Assembly (NCBI GenBank): GCA_035610835.1
Contig: CM069447.1
Coordinates: forward strand, 38,414,057 to 38,478,056
DNA length: 64,000 bases
Reading direction: 5' to 3'
DNA from: Ophiura sarsii
Taxonomy: Eukaryota > Echinodermata > Ophiuroidea > Amphilepidida > Ophiuridae
In this document: positions 1 to 10,854 of the stretch, one piece after another
How positions within the stretch are numbered: the stretch's first letter is position 1
How the letters are laid out: each line of letters starts with the position of its first letter
Translations under genes and position numbers: made by a program
Notes under the pieces: generated by a model
Seen by the model: the letters and a program-made list of their open reading frames with translations, nothing else
What the model was told of the DNA's origin: nothing
Database searches by the model: none

Positions 1-229
1 TCACATCGAGAATGCAACCGAGCGTGACTATCTCCATTCTTATAATAACGAGCGTTATATTCAGCCTCGTTTATAGTTCGTAAATGCCGATAGCATTCGT
101 ACACTACAACTTCACATTTCAATGTTACGTACATGTTAGTATAGAGACCATCAGTAAACATGGCAGCCTCCATGTATAATATCTAGAAATACCAAATTGT
201 GTAAATTTTCGCAAACTCATAACAATACA

Positions 230-253
230 GGGCTCCCACCGTAGCGGGCGCCC
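230..253. repeat. GC-rich hairpin 1 of unit A
   Basis: Starts GGGCTCCCACCGTAGCGG and ends GCGCCC. The outer GGGC pairs with GCCC and the inner CCC with GGG around a CGTA-centred loop. In copy A6 (about 39388) the inner stem is perfect (CCCGC-CGTA-GCGGG), which suggests that the other copies carry a loop-edge mutation. It stands out sharply from the AT-rich surroundings. Confidence 0.6.
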
Positions 254-763
254 CAAAATAAATGTACATTTTTTATTTGTACTTTATTAGACGCCAAAAA
301 GGGATTTCTTGCATTCGACCTTGAGTTAACCTCAAAGTTACCGCAATGGTATCGTTATACTCGAGGCTACGTTTTTGGTCTGGACAGGCACTCTTTGTTA
401 GCAGTACATTTGTATAGCTCAAGAATAACTATTTTAGAGTCTAGTGGCCGTCTGAACAGGCATACATGTATAGTGTCCTTCAGCTGTGTAAACAATCAGT
501 GTTTATTTTAAACAAACATCATTGGTTGAAAGAGCTTGAAAGGAAGTCAATTTATTATGTAATAGCTGACATATGCTTTATGTCTAGGTTCATAACCTGT
601 TTAACACTGTTTAAACTGGGTTTTTTTGCAAACAGGTCAAAACAATCATTACTGATTTGTATGCCTAAAGAAAGATACTGTATTTGGTGCATTGTGACAT
701 ACGTGAGACGTAAACAGTGGGTATGATACCCTTTTCCCAAATGTTAAACTTTATCTATATATA

Positions 764-788
764 GGGCGGCCGCCGTAGCGGCTCGCCC
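764..788. repeat. GC-rich hairpin 2 of unit A
   Basis: GGGCGGCCGCCGTAGCGGCT followed by CGCCC. Stem GGGCG/CGCCC encloses CCGC-CGTA-GCGG. It shares the core CCGTAGCGG with hairpin 1, 534 bp upstream, in the same orientation, and directly follows a TATATATA tract. A copy also lies in unit B near 9422 and in B' near 33409. Confidence 0.6.
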
Positions 789-1138
789 AAAAAGGTGTAT
801 TTCCACTCCCCTTAAACATGTTAAATCACAAATTAAGTACACAAACTGTATTTGTGGTTAACCACCTTTCGCGGTAATTCGAAGTTATTTCACCGATCTT
901 TTCGTAATCATACTGATTTGGACCGTCAAATTTCAGTATGTTAATCAGAAAAATATGATCTTTCATATGATATAAAAATCTCCATATGTTTTAGAAAAAT
1001 CTGTGTTATGAAAATGTGATCGGGTCATCAACCTTTAATGATAGCAACACTTGTTGTAAAACCATTTTACCAGTGTGCCCAACAATTTCTCCTTTGCACA
1101 CTTTGTTTATACATACATTCACTTTTAGCTTGTTATAG

Positions 1139-1167
1139 CAGGGAGGTGTCAAATTGACACCTTCCTG
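1139..1167. repeat. 29-bp near-perfect palindrome in unit A
   Basis: The arms CAGGGAGGTGTCAA and TTGACACCTTCCTG are complementary at 13 of 14 positions, the exception being a G-T pair, with a single central base. A4 and A5 carry a G-to-T change in the right arm. Function unknown; it could be the relic of a small inverted-repeat element. Confidence 0.6.
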
Positions 1168-1805
1168 GTTATAGCTAGGCTAATAATATACAATTATAAG
1201 CAAGTTTGCGACCTCTTTGATTTTAGGCTGGTAACTCAATCCCACAGTGCATTTCGTTAAAACAGTGTAAATTATTTTTCAACGATACGTATCACGTGAT
1301 AACCACGATCGTTTTCGCAAAATATCGCAAAATGGCGCGGTACCTCAACCCCCCTACTCCACATAGATCATGTTCATCACTGTTATCCTGCAGTCATCTA
1401 CGCCATAACATTCCTCAAATGAATATATATTCCTGTTCAGAATCTTTAGTCAAATGAACTAAGATGAGAAGGCTATTTAACTTGTGCACAAATCGATTTT
1501 TCACACGTTATCCTTAACGTTCAATATTTCATAAACAAAATGAGCCTTAGATTTTAGCCCAGTAATGCTAAATAGCCTCTGCTTTGATAAAATGCTGAGG
1601 TTCAAAGTATATCTCAACAATTCCGAACCAATACTAGACATGTTTGTACTTATTTGTATGCATGGTGATTTCAAATACGGTAATGATGTTCAATAATTCT
1701 GACATTTTTAAAAACATTTTGTGAACATTTGTGACTGTCATCAGCAGACGACTGCCACGTAGAAAGTGTTTAAGAGACACTATGAAATTTAAGATCAATA
1801 CATAC

Positions 1806-1826
1806 CAGTTGGATCCATGGTTGGAG
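1806..1826 (-). CDS. Candidate 21-bp microexon, unit A1
   Basis: On the minus strand a pyrimidine-rich acceptor (TCTTTTCCCTATTTCAG) precedes 21 bp that end at a good donor (CTG|GTATGT). Read from phase 1, as in the CCP and LDLa exons, it gives A/P/T/M/D/P/T plus the first base of a Gly codon. The length is a multiple of three, so inclusion is frame-neutral. This is the reference copy for the family. It is not proven: no transcript evidence is available and random splice-like pairs do occur. Confidence 0.4.
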
Positions 1827-2108
1827 CTGAAATAGGGAAAAGATAACAATAGATTCATTAGGTTGTAAACAAAAAGCATATACATCATTTTTAAAACGTT
1901 ACAAATAGATCAACAACATTAATTCTTAATTAATACTATAGTTTAAGAAGTCGACAGCGATGCTTTAAAGAATGTCATGATCTATGTTTAACAGTAATAT
2001 TCAGTAGAACATTTATTCGTTTATTCATCATTTTCATTTCATTTTATTCTATATTATTCCGTATATGGGATTAGTGGTCATTTTGGATGCAACACTAAAC
2101 TCTATTAA

Positions 2109-2567
2109 GGCCATGTGTTTTAAACTCACCACCCCAAAAGAATATATTTGTAAACTTTGATAAATATAAAATTTAAACGTTTGTGCTCATTTACGTCCCG
2201 ATATAGTATATTTCAACAAGTTACCCCTGACAACCATAATGTTCTGATGAGTAATTCCATGAGGAAGTAATATGCGCATTAAAATTATGATTGGGATGTG
2301 TATACAAATATTATTGAGCGTTAATCAAAATATGTAAACAAATCGATATTTTTGGATCATTCTTAATCAAAACATGTTAGCATTACGTCCTATCTAAATT
2401 CCAATATCATATTTGGATACCTTGTGAGATTTAATTTAAGAAACTATATACTTTTTATGTGGTATAACATGTAGTTATTGTGATATGCTTATTTGAATCT
2501 GAGATGGTGTAAAATGTAAAAATCTGGATATGCAACGGGAAGGGTGGCGAGTTCAAAACACATGGCC
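2109..2567. mobile_element. 459-bp non-autonomous DNA element with TTAA duplications (A1)
   Basis: The ends are inverted: left GGCCATGTGTTTTAAACTC, right (reverse complement) GGCCATGTGTTTTGAACTC. The match continues to about 26 bp with two mismatches. TTAA lies immediately outside both ends (2105-2108 and 2568-2571). The homologous part of unit B (about 8270-8345) lacks the insert, which gives an approximate empty site. A TTAA target with inverted ends resembles piggyBac-type MITEs, but no transposase is present and the terminal bases are not a textbook piggyBac match, so the superfamily is tentative. Confidence 0.7.
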
Positions 2568-3231
2568 TTAAAAAAAAATGCAGGTTAATTTTTCAAGTAA
2601 TCTGAATATTTCAAGCAGAGGTTATTCAAATTTGGAGGTCATTTTACCAGGTTGTATTGAATTGGGAGGGTTGTGGGTTTGAACTATGGTGTTGGCATCT
2701 AATCCAAAACATGGAAGGTCGATAGAATGCTAAGTAATTTACCAGGTAATTCAAATATCATAATAATTGTAAAATTAAGGTTTCATACAATATTAAATGT
2801 TAACGCTGTTTATTACTCCATCAAATAAATAAGGAGATTTCAATCCAAAACTTTGAAATTTGGGCATTTGTATTGGAGCTATAACTGCATATTTTATTAC
2901 TGTATAGGGCCTATGTGGTGCTTATTGCGATGTTATCAAATTCCGCAATGCAAAGTATGCCAGCTATACAAATCAAAATACACTCAAGGTTACATTTCTG
3001 TAAATAATTGTCATGGATAAGGGGATTTGGTTCTGCGGCGGTAGGTTGTTCTGAGCATATGATTTTTTTTTGGAGTGGGCACATTGTTTGTGTACATTAG
3101 TCTACTGAACTTAAACAGTTTATTTTCCTTTACTTTTGAGCTTTTAATTATAAAATGTTTTAACCCCGTCAGGTTTTGCATTTAATTTCAAAATGTTTTA
3201 ACACCGTGATGTTGGGGTCATAATAATCCAT

Positions 3232-3361
3232 TTCGCGGACGCGAATTTGTCGCCGCGACAACATTTTGGGTTGAATTTTACAACCTTCGCAAGAGAAAAC
3301 CGTACCTCCGCGAAAAAAACCTTTTGGGCGACAAATTCGCTCTAGTTGAAATATTTCAACT
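3232..3361. repeat. Interleaved inverted arms plus palindrome near the end of unit A
   Basis: Two inverted pairs interleave: TTCGCGG (3232-3238) with CCGCGAA (3308-3314), and GCGAATTTGTCGCC (3241-3254) with GGCGACAAATTCGC (3327-3340). A perfect 18-bp palindrome, AGTTGAAATATTTCAACT, follows at 3344-3361. The whole block recurs in every complete A unit. In A7 part of it is replaced (about 46271-46281), which breaks the longer pairing. Confidence 0.55.
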
Positions 3362-5694
3362 CTAGGGGCAATTCGCTGGCTTCAAATGATTCCAAAACCA
3401 CGCTGTAAAAAAACCCAAACAATTTCAACATGGACCAATCAATCAATCAATCAATATTATTATATCTGTCAATAGTCAGTCAATTAATGATTTATGAATT
3501 CATCACTTCATTTATTCATCATTCAATGTGATTGATGTATTATAAAGCTGAGGTATAAAGTAATAATTTTAGAAGCGACTTAATCATATTATTACTAACG
3601 AAAGTTTAGAAGAGAACTCAGCAGTTTGGAATTAAAGACTTCAACTTTCCTGGTGTTTATATTATACCCTCGTACAAACTACCAAGACCAACCCACTGAT
3701 CTGTACATGAAGTAATTCATAATTAAACCAGTCAGAATACAGAGATGAGTTGATATTGAACAGCGGACTGTGTAAACTACAACTGTACACCGCTCCAACC
3801 CCCACACACCACTCAATGCCCTGTACATGCTAGCCTTGCTATTATAATACATCTATGCAGGCAGCATTATAGCTGAGATACTGTACACATTCATATCGAG
3901 AATGCAACCGAGCGTGACTATCTCCATTCTTATAATAACGAGCGTTATATTCAGCCTCGTTTATAGTTCGTAAATGCCGATAGCATTCGTACACTACAAC
4001 TTCACATTTCAATGTTACGTACATGTTAGTATAGAGACCATCAGTAAACATGGCAGCCTCCATGTATAATATCTAGAAATACCAAATTGTGTAAATTTTC
4101 GCAAACTCATAACAATACAGGGCTCCCACCGTAGCGGGCGCCCCAAAATAAATGTACATTTTTTATTTGTACTTTATTAGACGCCAAAAAGGGATTTCTT
4201 GCATTCGACCTTGAGTTAACCTCAAAGTTACCGCAATGGTATCGTTATACTCGAGGCTACGTTTTTGGTCTGGACAGGCACTCTTTGTTAGCAGTACATT
4301 TGTATAGCTCAAGAATAACTATTTTAGAGTCTAGTGGCCGTCTGAACAGGCATACATGTATAGTGTCCTTCAGCTGTGTAAACAATCAGTGTTTATTTTA
4401 AACAAACATCATTGGTTGAAAGAGCTTGAAAGGAAGTCAATTTATTATGTAATAGCTGACATATGCTTTATGTCTAGGTTCATAACCTGTTTAACACTGT
4501 TTAAACTGGGTTTTTTTGCAAACAGGTCAAAACAATCATTACTGATTTGTATGCCTAAAGAAATATACTGTTTTTGGTGCATTGTGACATACGTGAGACG
4601 TAAACAGTGGGTATGATACCCTTTTCCCAAATGTTAAACTTTATCTATATATAGGGCGGCCGCCGTAGCGGCTCGCCCAAAAAGGTGTATTTCCACTCCC
4701 CTTAAACATGTTAAATCACAAATTAAGTACACAAACTATATTTGTGGTTAACCACCTTTCGCGGTAATTCGAAGTTATTTCACCGATCTTTTCGTAATCA
4801 TACTGATTTGGACCGTCAAATTTCAGTATGTTAATCAGAAAAATATGATCTTTCATATGATATAAAAATCTCCATATGTTTTAGAAAAATCTGTGTTTTG
4901 AAAATGTGATCGGGTCATCAACCTTTAATGATAGCAACACTTGTTGTAAAACCATTTTACCAGTGTGCCCAACAATTTCTCCTTTGCACACTTTGTTTAT
5001 ACATACATTCACTTTTAGCTTGTTATAGCAGGGAGGTGTCAAATTGACACCTTCCTGGTTATAGCTAGGCTAATAATATACAATTATAAGCAAGTTTGCG
5101 ACCTCTTTGATTTTAGGCTGGTAACTCAATCCCACAGTGCATCTCGTTAAAACAGTGTAAATTATTTTTCAACGATACGTATCACGTGATAACCACGATC
5201 GTTTTCGCAAAATATCGCAAAATGGCGCGGTACCTCAACCCCCCTACTCCACATAGATCATGTTCATCACTGTTATCCTGCAGTCATCTACGCCATAACA
5301 TTCCTCAAATGAATATATATTCCTGTTCAGAATCTTTAGTCAAATGAACTAAGATGAGAAGGCTATTAACTTGTGCACAAATCGATTTTGCACACGTTAT
5401 CCTTAACGTTCAATATTTCATAAACAAAACGAGCCTTAGATTTTAGCCCAGTAATGCTAAATAGCCTCTGCTTTGATAAAATGCTGAGGTTCAAAGTATA
5501 TCTCAACAATTCAGAACCAATACTAGACATGTTTGTACTTATTTGTATGCATGGTGATTTCAAATACGGTAATGATGTTCAATAATTCTGACATTTTTAA
5601 AAACATTTTGTGAACATTTGTGACTGTCATCAGCAGACGACTGCCACGTGGAAAGTGTTTAAGAGACACTATGAAATTTAAGATCAATACATAC

Positions 5695-5715
5695 CAGTTG
5701 GATCCATGGTTGGAT
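5695..5715 (-). CDS. Candidate 21-bp microexon, unit A2
   Basis: Same splice context as A1. The first two bases are AT instead of CT, so after a preceding G the peptide would read D/P/T/M/D/P/T. Phase 1 to phase 1. Confidence 0.4.
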
Positions 5716-5997
5716 CTGAAATAGGGAAAAGATAACAATAGATTCATTAGGTTGTAAACAAAAAGCATATACATCATTTTTAAAACGTTACAAATAGATC
5801 AACAACATTAATTCTTAATTAATACTATAGTTTAAGAAGTCGACAGCGATGCTTTAAAGAATGTCATGATCTATGTTTAACAATAATATTCAGTAGAACA
5901 TTTATTCGTTTATTCATCATTTTCATTTCATTTTATTCTATATTATTCCGTATATGGGATTAGTGGTCATTTTGGATGCAACACTAAACTCTATTAA

Positions 5998-6456
5998 GGC
6001 CATGTGTTTTAAACTCACCACCCAAAAAGAATATATTTGTAAACTTTGATAAATATAAAATTTAAACGTTTGTGCTCATTTACGTCCCGATATAGTATAT
6101 TTCAACAAGTTACCCCTGACAACCATAATGTTCTGATGGGTAATTCCATGAGGAAGTAATATGCGCATTAAAATTATGATTGGGATGTGTATACAAATAT
6201 TATTGAGCGTTAATCAAAATATGTAAACAAATCGATATTTTTGGATCATTCTTAATCAAAACATGTTAGCATTACGTCCTATCTAAATTCCAATATCATA
6301 TTTGGATACCTTGTGAGATTCAATTTAAGAAACTATATACTTTTTATGGGGTATAACATGTAGTTATTGTGATATGCTTATTTGAATCTGAGATGGTGTA
6401 AAATGTAAAAATCTGGATATGCAACGGGAAGGGTGGCGAGTTCAAAACACATGGCC
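5998..6456. mobile_element. 459-bp TTAA-flanked element, A2 copy
   Basis: Same ends, length and flanking TTAA as the A1 copy, showing that the insertion predates the A amplification. Confidence 0.65.
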
Positions 6457-7996
6457 TTAAAAAAAAATGCAGGTTAATTTTTCAAGTAATCTGAATATTT
6501 CAAGCAGAGGTTATTCAAATTTGGAGGTCATTTTACCAGGTTGTATTGAATTGGGAGGGTTGTGGGTTTGAACTATGGTGTTGGCAGCTAATCCAAAACA
6601 TGGAAGGTCGATAGAATGCTAAGTAATTTACCAGGTAATTCAAATATCATAATAATTGTAAAATTAAGGTTTCATACAATATTAAATGTTAACGCTGTTT
6701 ATTACTCCATCAAATAAATAAGGAGATTTCAATCCAAAACTTTGAAATTTGGACATTTGTATTGGAGCTATAACTGCATATTTTATTACTGTATAGGGCC
6801 TATGTGGTGTTTATTGCGATGTTATCAAATTCCGCAATGCAAAGTATGCCAGCTATACAATTCAAAATACACTCAAGGTTACATTTCTGTAAATAATTGT
6901 CATGGATAAGGGGATTTGGTTCTGCGGCGGTAGGTTGTTCTGAGCATATGATTTTTTTTTGGAGTGGGCACATTGTTTGTGTACATTAGTCTACTGAACT
7001 TAAACAGTTTATTTTCCTTTACTTTTGAGCTTTTAATTATAAAATGTTTTAACCCCGTCAGGTTTTGCATTTAATTTCAAAATGTTTTAACACCGTGATG
7101 TTGGGGTCATAATAATCCATTTCGCGGACGCGAATTTGTCGCCGCGACAACATTTTGGGTTAAATTTTACAACCTTCGCAAGAGAAAACCGTACCTCCGC
7201 GAAAAAACCCTTTTGGGCGACAAATTCGCTCTAGTTGAAATATTTCAACTCTAGGGGCAATTCGCTGGCTTCAAATGATTCCAAAACTACGCTGTAAAAA
7301 AACCCAAACAATTTCAACATGGACGCTTAGTTAAGTAATTCATACACACAACATGCTCTTCGATGTGTTTTATGAATTGAGACTTTTATGTACACACCGC
7401 TCGTAGTCAAAGTGTAGACACAGCGCTTCATCATTTTTATGGAAAGCCATCGTGTCAATATTTCTAAAAACGCAATAAACATACCTAACTTTAAACCCTA
7501 ATTCCAAGAGTTCCCCAACAGTCACTTTTTGTGCATTTTTTTTTGGTTGTTGTTGAATACTTTCTTAGTATTTTAAAACAAAAAACCAGCTTATAGGAGG
7601 CGATGTCTTAGTCATTACACGGACCGACAGCTCTACTAACATTATAAATACATATAAACACCACATCCAAAGATAAGAAGGGTGAAGCTCCGTTCACACT
7701 ATAGACGGTATTTACTGTGTGCTGTGGTGCATTACCGCAATGGAGATTAAAAAGGTAGTAAAATGTTGTGACAGGCAGCGACGCATTGTGTTAATGATGA
7801 GGTTTAAAGTATATCTCAACAATTCTGAACCAATACTAGGCATGTTTGTACTTGTTTTAATGCATGGTGATTCCAAATATGGTAATGATGTTCAATAATT
7901 ATGACATTTAAAAAAAACCATTTTGTGAAGATTTATGACTGTCGTCTGCGTGGAAAGTGTTTAAGAGACACTATGAAATTTAAGATCAATATATAC

Positions 7997-8017
7997 CAGT
8001 TTGATCCATGGTGGGAG
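7997..8017 (-). CDS. Candidate 21-bp microexon, unit B
   Basis: Diverged homologue of the A microexons, with acceptor TCTTTCCCTTATTTCAG and donor CTG|GTATAT. It differs from A1 at two bases: one synonymous (CCA to CCC) and one changing Pro to Gln in phase 1, giving A/P/T/M/D/Q/T. Preservation of both splice signals across the A/B divergence is mild evidence of function. Confidence 0.35.
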
Positions 8018-8426
8018 CTGAAATAAGGGAAAGATAACAATAGAATTACAAAGAATTATCAGGCTGTAAACAAATATCCATCATTTTTAACACGCTAAGA
8101 ATAGATCAAAACATGAAGCTTAATACTATAGTTTGAGAAGTCGACAGTGATGCTTTAAAAATGTCATGATCTATGTTTGACAGTAATATTAGTGGAACTT
8201 TTTTTCGTTTATTTATCATTTTCATTTCATATTATTCTAAATAGACCTTCGGTATTTGGAATCAGTGGTCATTTGGGATGCAACACTCTATTCAAGTAAA
8301 CTCTTGTCTCAAAATGCAGGTTGATTTTTCAAGTAATCCGACTGATTCAAGCACAGGTTATTACAATTTGGAGGTCATTTCACCAGCTTGTATTCTATTT
8401 TTTCTGCGCCCCCTACCACTCTCCCC

Positions 8427-8450
8427 CCATATATATATATATATATATAT
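8427..8450. repeat. (AT)n microsatellite
   Basis: An AT dinucleotide run following CCCCCC. Its length differs among the three B copies (compare about 32420-32436 and 47553-47571), as expected for slippage. Confidence 0.8.
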
Positions 8451-10024
8451 GTAAAAACAAGCAGTTAGATTGATAATTATTTATACATAGTAACTGGCAG
8501 TGTCATGCCCACCAACCATTCATGGTGGAGGCAATCTTCCTAGGAATCGAGCACTTTTGATACGGGCAGCGCATTATCTGATAATTTATATATGTATACA
8601 GGGTGACCCAAAAAAATGTTAACACTCCGGGCACATAAGATATCTTAAAAGACATAAATAAATATATTCCACATAAATTATATAGGTATTTTGTCATGAG
8701 TTCAAGTTCTATACTCTTTTTCCATGTACAATGGGTAGCTGTCAGTAAAGCAGTCTTTAAAAATTGAAATTGAAACATTTCATGTTCTCTGTTGAAATGG
8801 TCCATCCAATTAAATAAATTAACTAATATTGCACTGAAATAAAACTAGTATTGCACTGAAATTAACCATAAATCAATTGCACGTTATGAATCCTTCAGGT
8901 AAAACAAGAGCTTGAAAAGAATCGAAAGAATACGTTGAAAAGAACAAAGAAGAGATTAACTGATGTGTGTGTGACTTAATCATGTTGCTTCTTGCTTCGT
9001 GCATTTTAAAAGCTTTACTTTCATACTGAGAGGATTGGACCAAGCCGATTTTGCTTCCTCATGTTTGCTGAAGCATATCTCCCGTTATAAATAACACATT
9101 GGAACGCAATAAAATGCAAATGAAAGCTTATTTACTCAGCTTTCATAATACATCAAGATTAGACCCGTGTAAACAATTAGTGTTGAAAGAGCTTGAAAGG
9201 AATTCAATTTATTGTGTAATAGCTGACATATGTTTTATGTCTAGGTTCATAACCTGTTTAACACTGTTTAAACTGGGTCTTTTTTGTAAACAGGTAAAAA
9301 CAATCATTACTGATTTGTATGCTTAAAGAAAGATACTGTATTTGGTGCATTGTGACATACGTGAGACGTAAACAGTGGGTATGATACCCTTTTCTCAAAT
9401 GTTAAACTTTATCTATATATAGGGCGGCCGCCGTAGCGGCTCGCCCAAAAAGGTGTATTTCCACTCCCCTTAAACATGTTAAATCACAAATTAAGAAAGG
9501 TACCAGTGTTTCTATTGTACAAATTCCAAGGTTGTGTTAAGGAATCGATAATAGATCCAGTAGAGATTTTTAAATTTCACATTTTCCCGCCATGATGTTC
9601 TCAACGTGCTCAACTGTATCTTCAAATGTCCCTCAGAGGGAGTGACTAATATTATCCAGGACGTTGTAGATTTTGTAGACACGACAGCATATAAATCCTC
9701 GCGTGATTTCTGTACCGATTTTTCGTAACAGCGAAGGAATGTAACACTTGTGAGGCCAAAAAGGTTATTGTATTGCCCTCGGTGACCGACGACCCAAAAA
9801 TATCTGAAAATTTAAAGACTGAAATTTTACTCACATTTTCACTATCATCACACTTGAAATATTAGATAAACTGACATTAACATGTCAACCAATGTTGTCT
9901 TGATATGAAACACGGTCTGTCAGTAATATTTGTAAGCCAAACAAAATGGAAAATCGACCGACCGACCCGAAATCAAAATTGTTGGTATTTTGTGGTTTTT
10001 TGGCCTTAGGCTTAGGTTTCGGCT

Positions 10025-10205
10025 TGGTCACCCAGTAAATTACATTATTTGGTCATCCAGTAAATTATATTATTATTTGGTCTTGCAGTAAATTATATTA
10101 TGTGGTCAGCCAGTGAATCATATTATTTGGTCATCCAGTAAATCATATTATCCAGTAAATTCTTTAGACCACCCAATTATTTTGGTCATCCAGAGAAGTA
10201 TTTTG
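10025..10205. repeat. Degenerate short tandem repeat, about 27 bp
   Basis: Repeated variants of TTTGGTCATCCAGTAAATTA, at least six in a row with decay at the right end. The same array is present in B' (about 34011-34191). Confidence 0.65.
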
Positions 10206-10206
10206 G

Positions 10207-10345
10207 CTATCCGATAACTAATTTCTTCAATAATAACTCACCGATACATTTGATCTACGGTTTGGTCTAAAATTGACAATCATCATAACTAATTTCTTCA
10301 ATAATAACTCACCGATACATTTGATCTACGGTTTGGTCTAAAATT
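10207..10345 (-). repeat. 71-bp tandem duplication with two 25-bp microexon-like units
   Basis: Two adjacent, nearly identical 71-bp copies. On the minus strand each shows an acceptor (TGTCAATTTTAG), 25 bp, and a consensus donor (CG|GTGAGT). The 25-bp units are at 10242-10266 and 10313-10337. Read in phase 1 they give a D/Q/T/V/D/Q/M-like peptide, similar to D/P/T/M/D/P/T of the 21-bp microexons. Because 25 is not a multiple of three, including one or both would shift the frame, so they may be decayed or unspliced. The B' copy matches. Confidence 0.3.
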
Positions 10346-10378
10346 GACAATCATCTTCTATTCTACTATCCTACTCAC

Positions 10379-10486
10379 CACATCCTTGTTCATCATCACC
10401 ATCTGGGCAATCTTCAATGAAATCACATTTCCAATCAGATGGGATGCATTTTCCACTTTGGCATTCAAATGGGTTTGCATTACACC
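10379..10486 (-). CDS. LDL-receptor class A domain exon (unit B)
   Basis: A 108-bp exon, phase 1 at both ends, with acceptor TTTCTGTTTATACAAG and donor G|GTGAGTAGG. Its 35 codons form one complete LDLa module with cysteines at codons 1, 8, 13, 20, 26 and 35. The calcium-cage signature W18-x-C-D21, D25-C and D-G-D-D31-E32 is intact. LDLa modules are 35-40-residue disulfide-knotted calcium-binding repeats of extracellular proteins that bind protein or lipoprotein ligands. It lies downstream, in transcription order, of the two CCP exons, whose phase-1 ends join it in frame (split codon GGG, Gly). The protein family cannot be named from one module. Confidence 0.85.
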
Positions 10487-10854
10487 CTTGTATAAACAGA
10501 AACATATCACACAAGTTATGTAAGTAATATACAAGTTTCAAACCACCCTCCCTATTTCCCTAGTTTTCATCTGTTTAACTTGCTCTATCCTATTTTAAAT
10601 AGGATTTTTATCCTATTTTAATTTGATACATTTTTAGTAGGATACAATTCAACAAACTAAAATTGAATCGTATCTTCCTCTTTATGCTGGTATGATGACA
10701 ATTTAAAAACGTATCTTGTTCATTCCTGATAGCTAGTCCGAATCATATTATAATATAAAGCAGTTTACCATCCCACGGTGTTTACAACTGACAAAATAGC
10801 AACAGATATTAACAAATACCGGCGAATATCCCAACACAAAATAAGCAAGGCCAT

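Larger units (their letters stand above)
1..3435. repeat. Unit A, copy A1 (left end cut by window)
   Basis: The 3.4 kb here repeat almost base for base at 3.9-7.3, 20.1-23.5, 23.9-27.4, 27.8-31.3, 39.2-42.6 and 43.0-46.4 kb. A complete unit starts in a CAAT microsatellite and ends with CAACATGGAC; this copy lacks its start. Contents in order: GC hairpin at 230-253, second GC hairpin at 764-788, a 29-bp palindrome near 1139-1167, the 21-bp candidate microexon at 1806-1826, a 459-bp TTAA-flanked element, and inverted arms at 3232-3361. No long coding sequence was found. Confidence 0.95.
3436..7324. repeat. Unit A, copy A2 (complete, about 3.9 kb)
   Basis: A complete unit from a short CAAT microsatellite (3436-3455) to CAACATGGAC, followed directly by unit B. 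It differs from A1 by scattered substitutions. It carries the AT-type first bases of the microexon, as in A4-A7, but lacks the 15-bp GCGACCGGGTTT duplication of A4-A7, so it is a mosaic of variants. Confidence 0.95.

Noticed and set aside
466..726. 86-residue plus-strand ORF repeated in most A units
   Set aside because: Overlaps a 61-residue ORF on the other strand and contains GC-poor random-looking sequence. The diverged counterpart in B (9099-9326) is not the same reading frame throughout.
1634..1888. 84-residue minus-strand ORF with hydrophobic start in each A unit
   Set aside because: It runs through the candidate 21-bp microexon and both its introns. The reading is explained by intron plus microexon in another frame.
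3842..4063. 73-residue minus-strand ORF, repeated in A2-A5
   Set aside because: Conserved only because the A units are near-identical at the DNA level. No splice sites, motif or codon-like substitution pattern; non-coding frames nearby are equally conserved.
8599..8625. ACAGGGTGACCCAAAAAAATG as a transposon end
   Set aside because: Similar starts occur in some DNA transposons, but I found no matching inverted end or target duplication nearby.
9652..9834. 60-residue minus-strand ORF in B and B'
   Set aside because: No cysteine module or supported splice sites; a plus-strand reading is equally plausible and is broken by stops.
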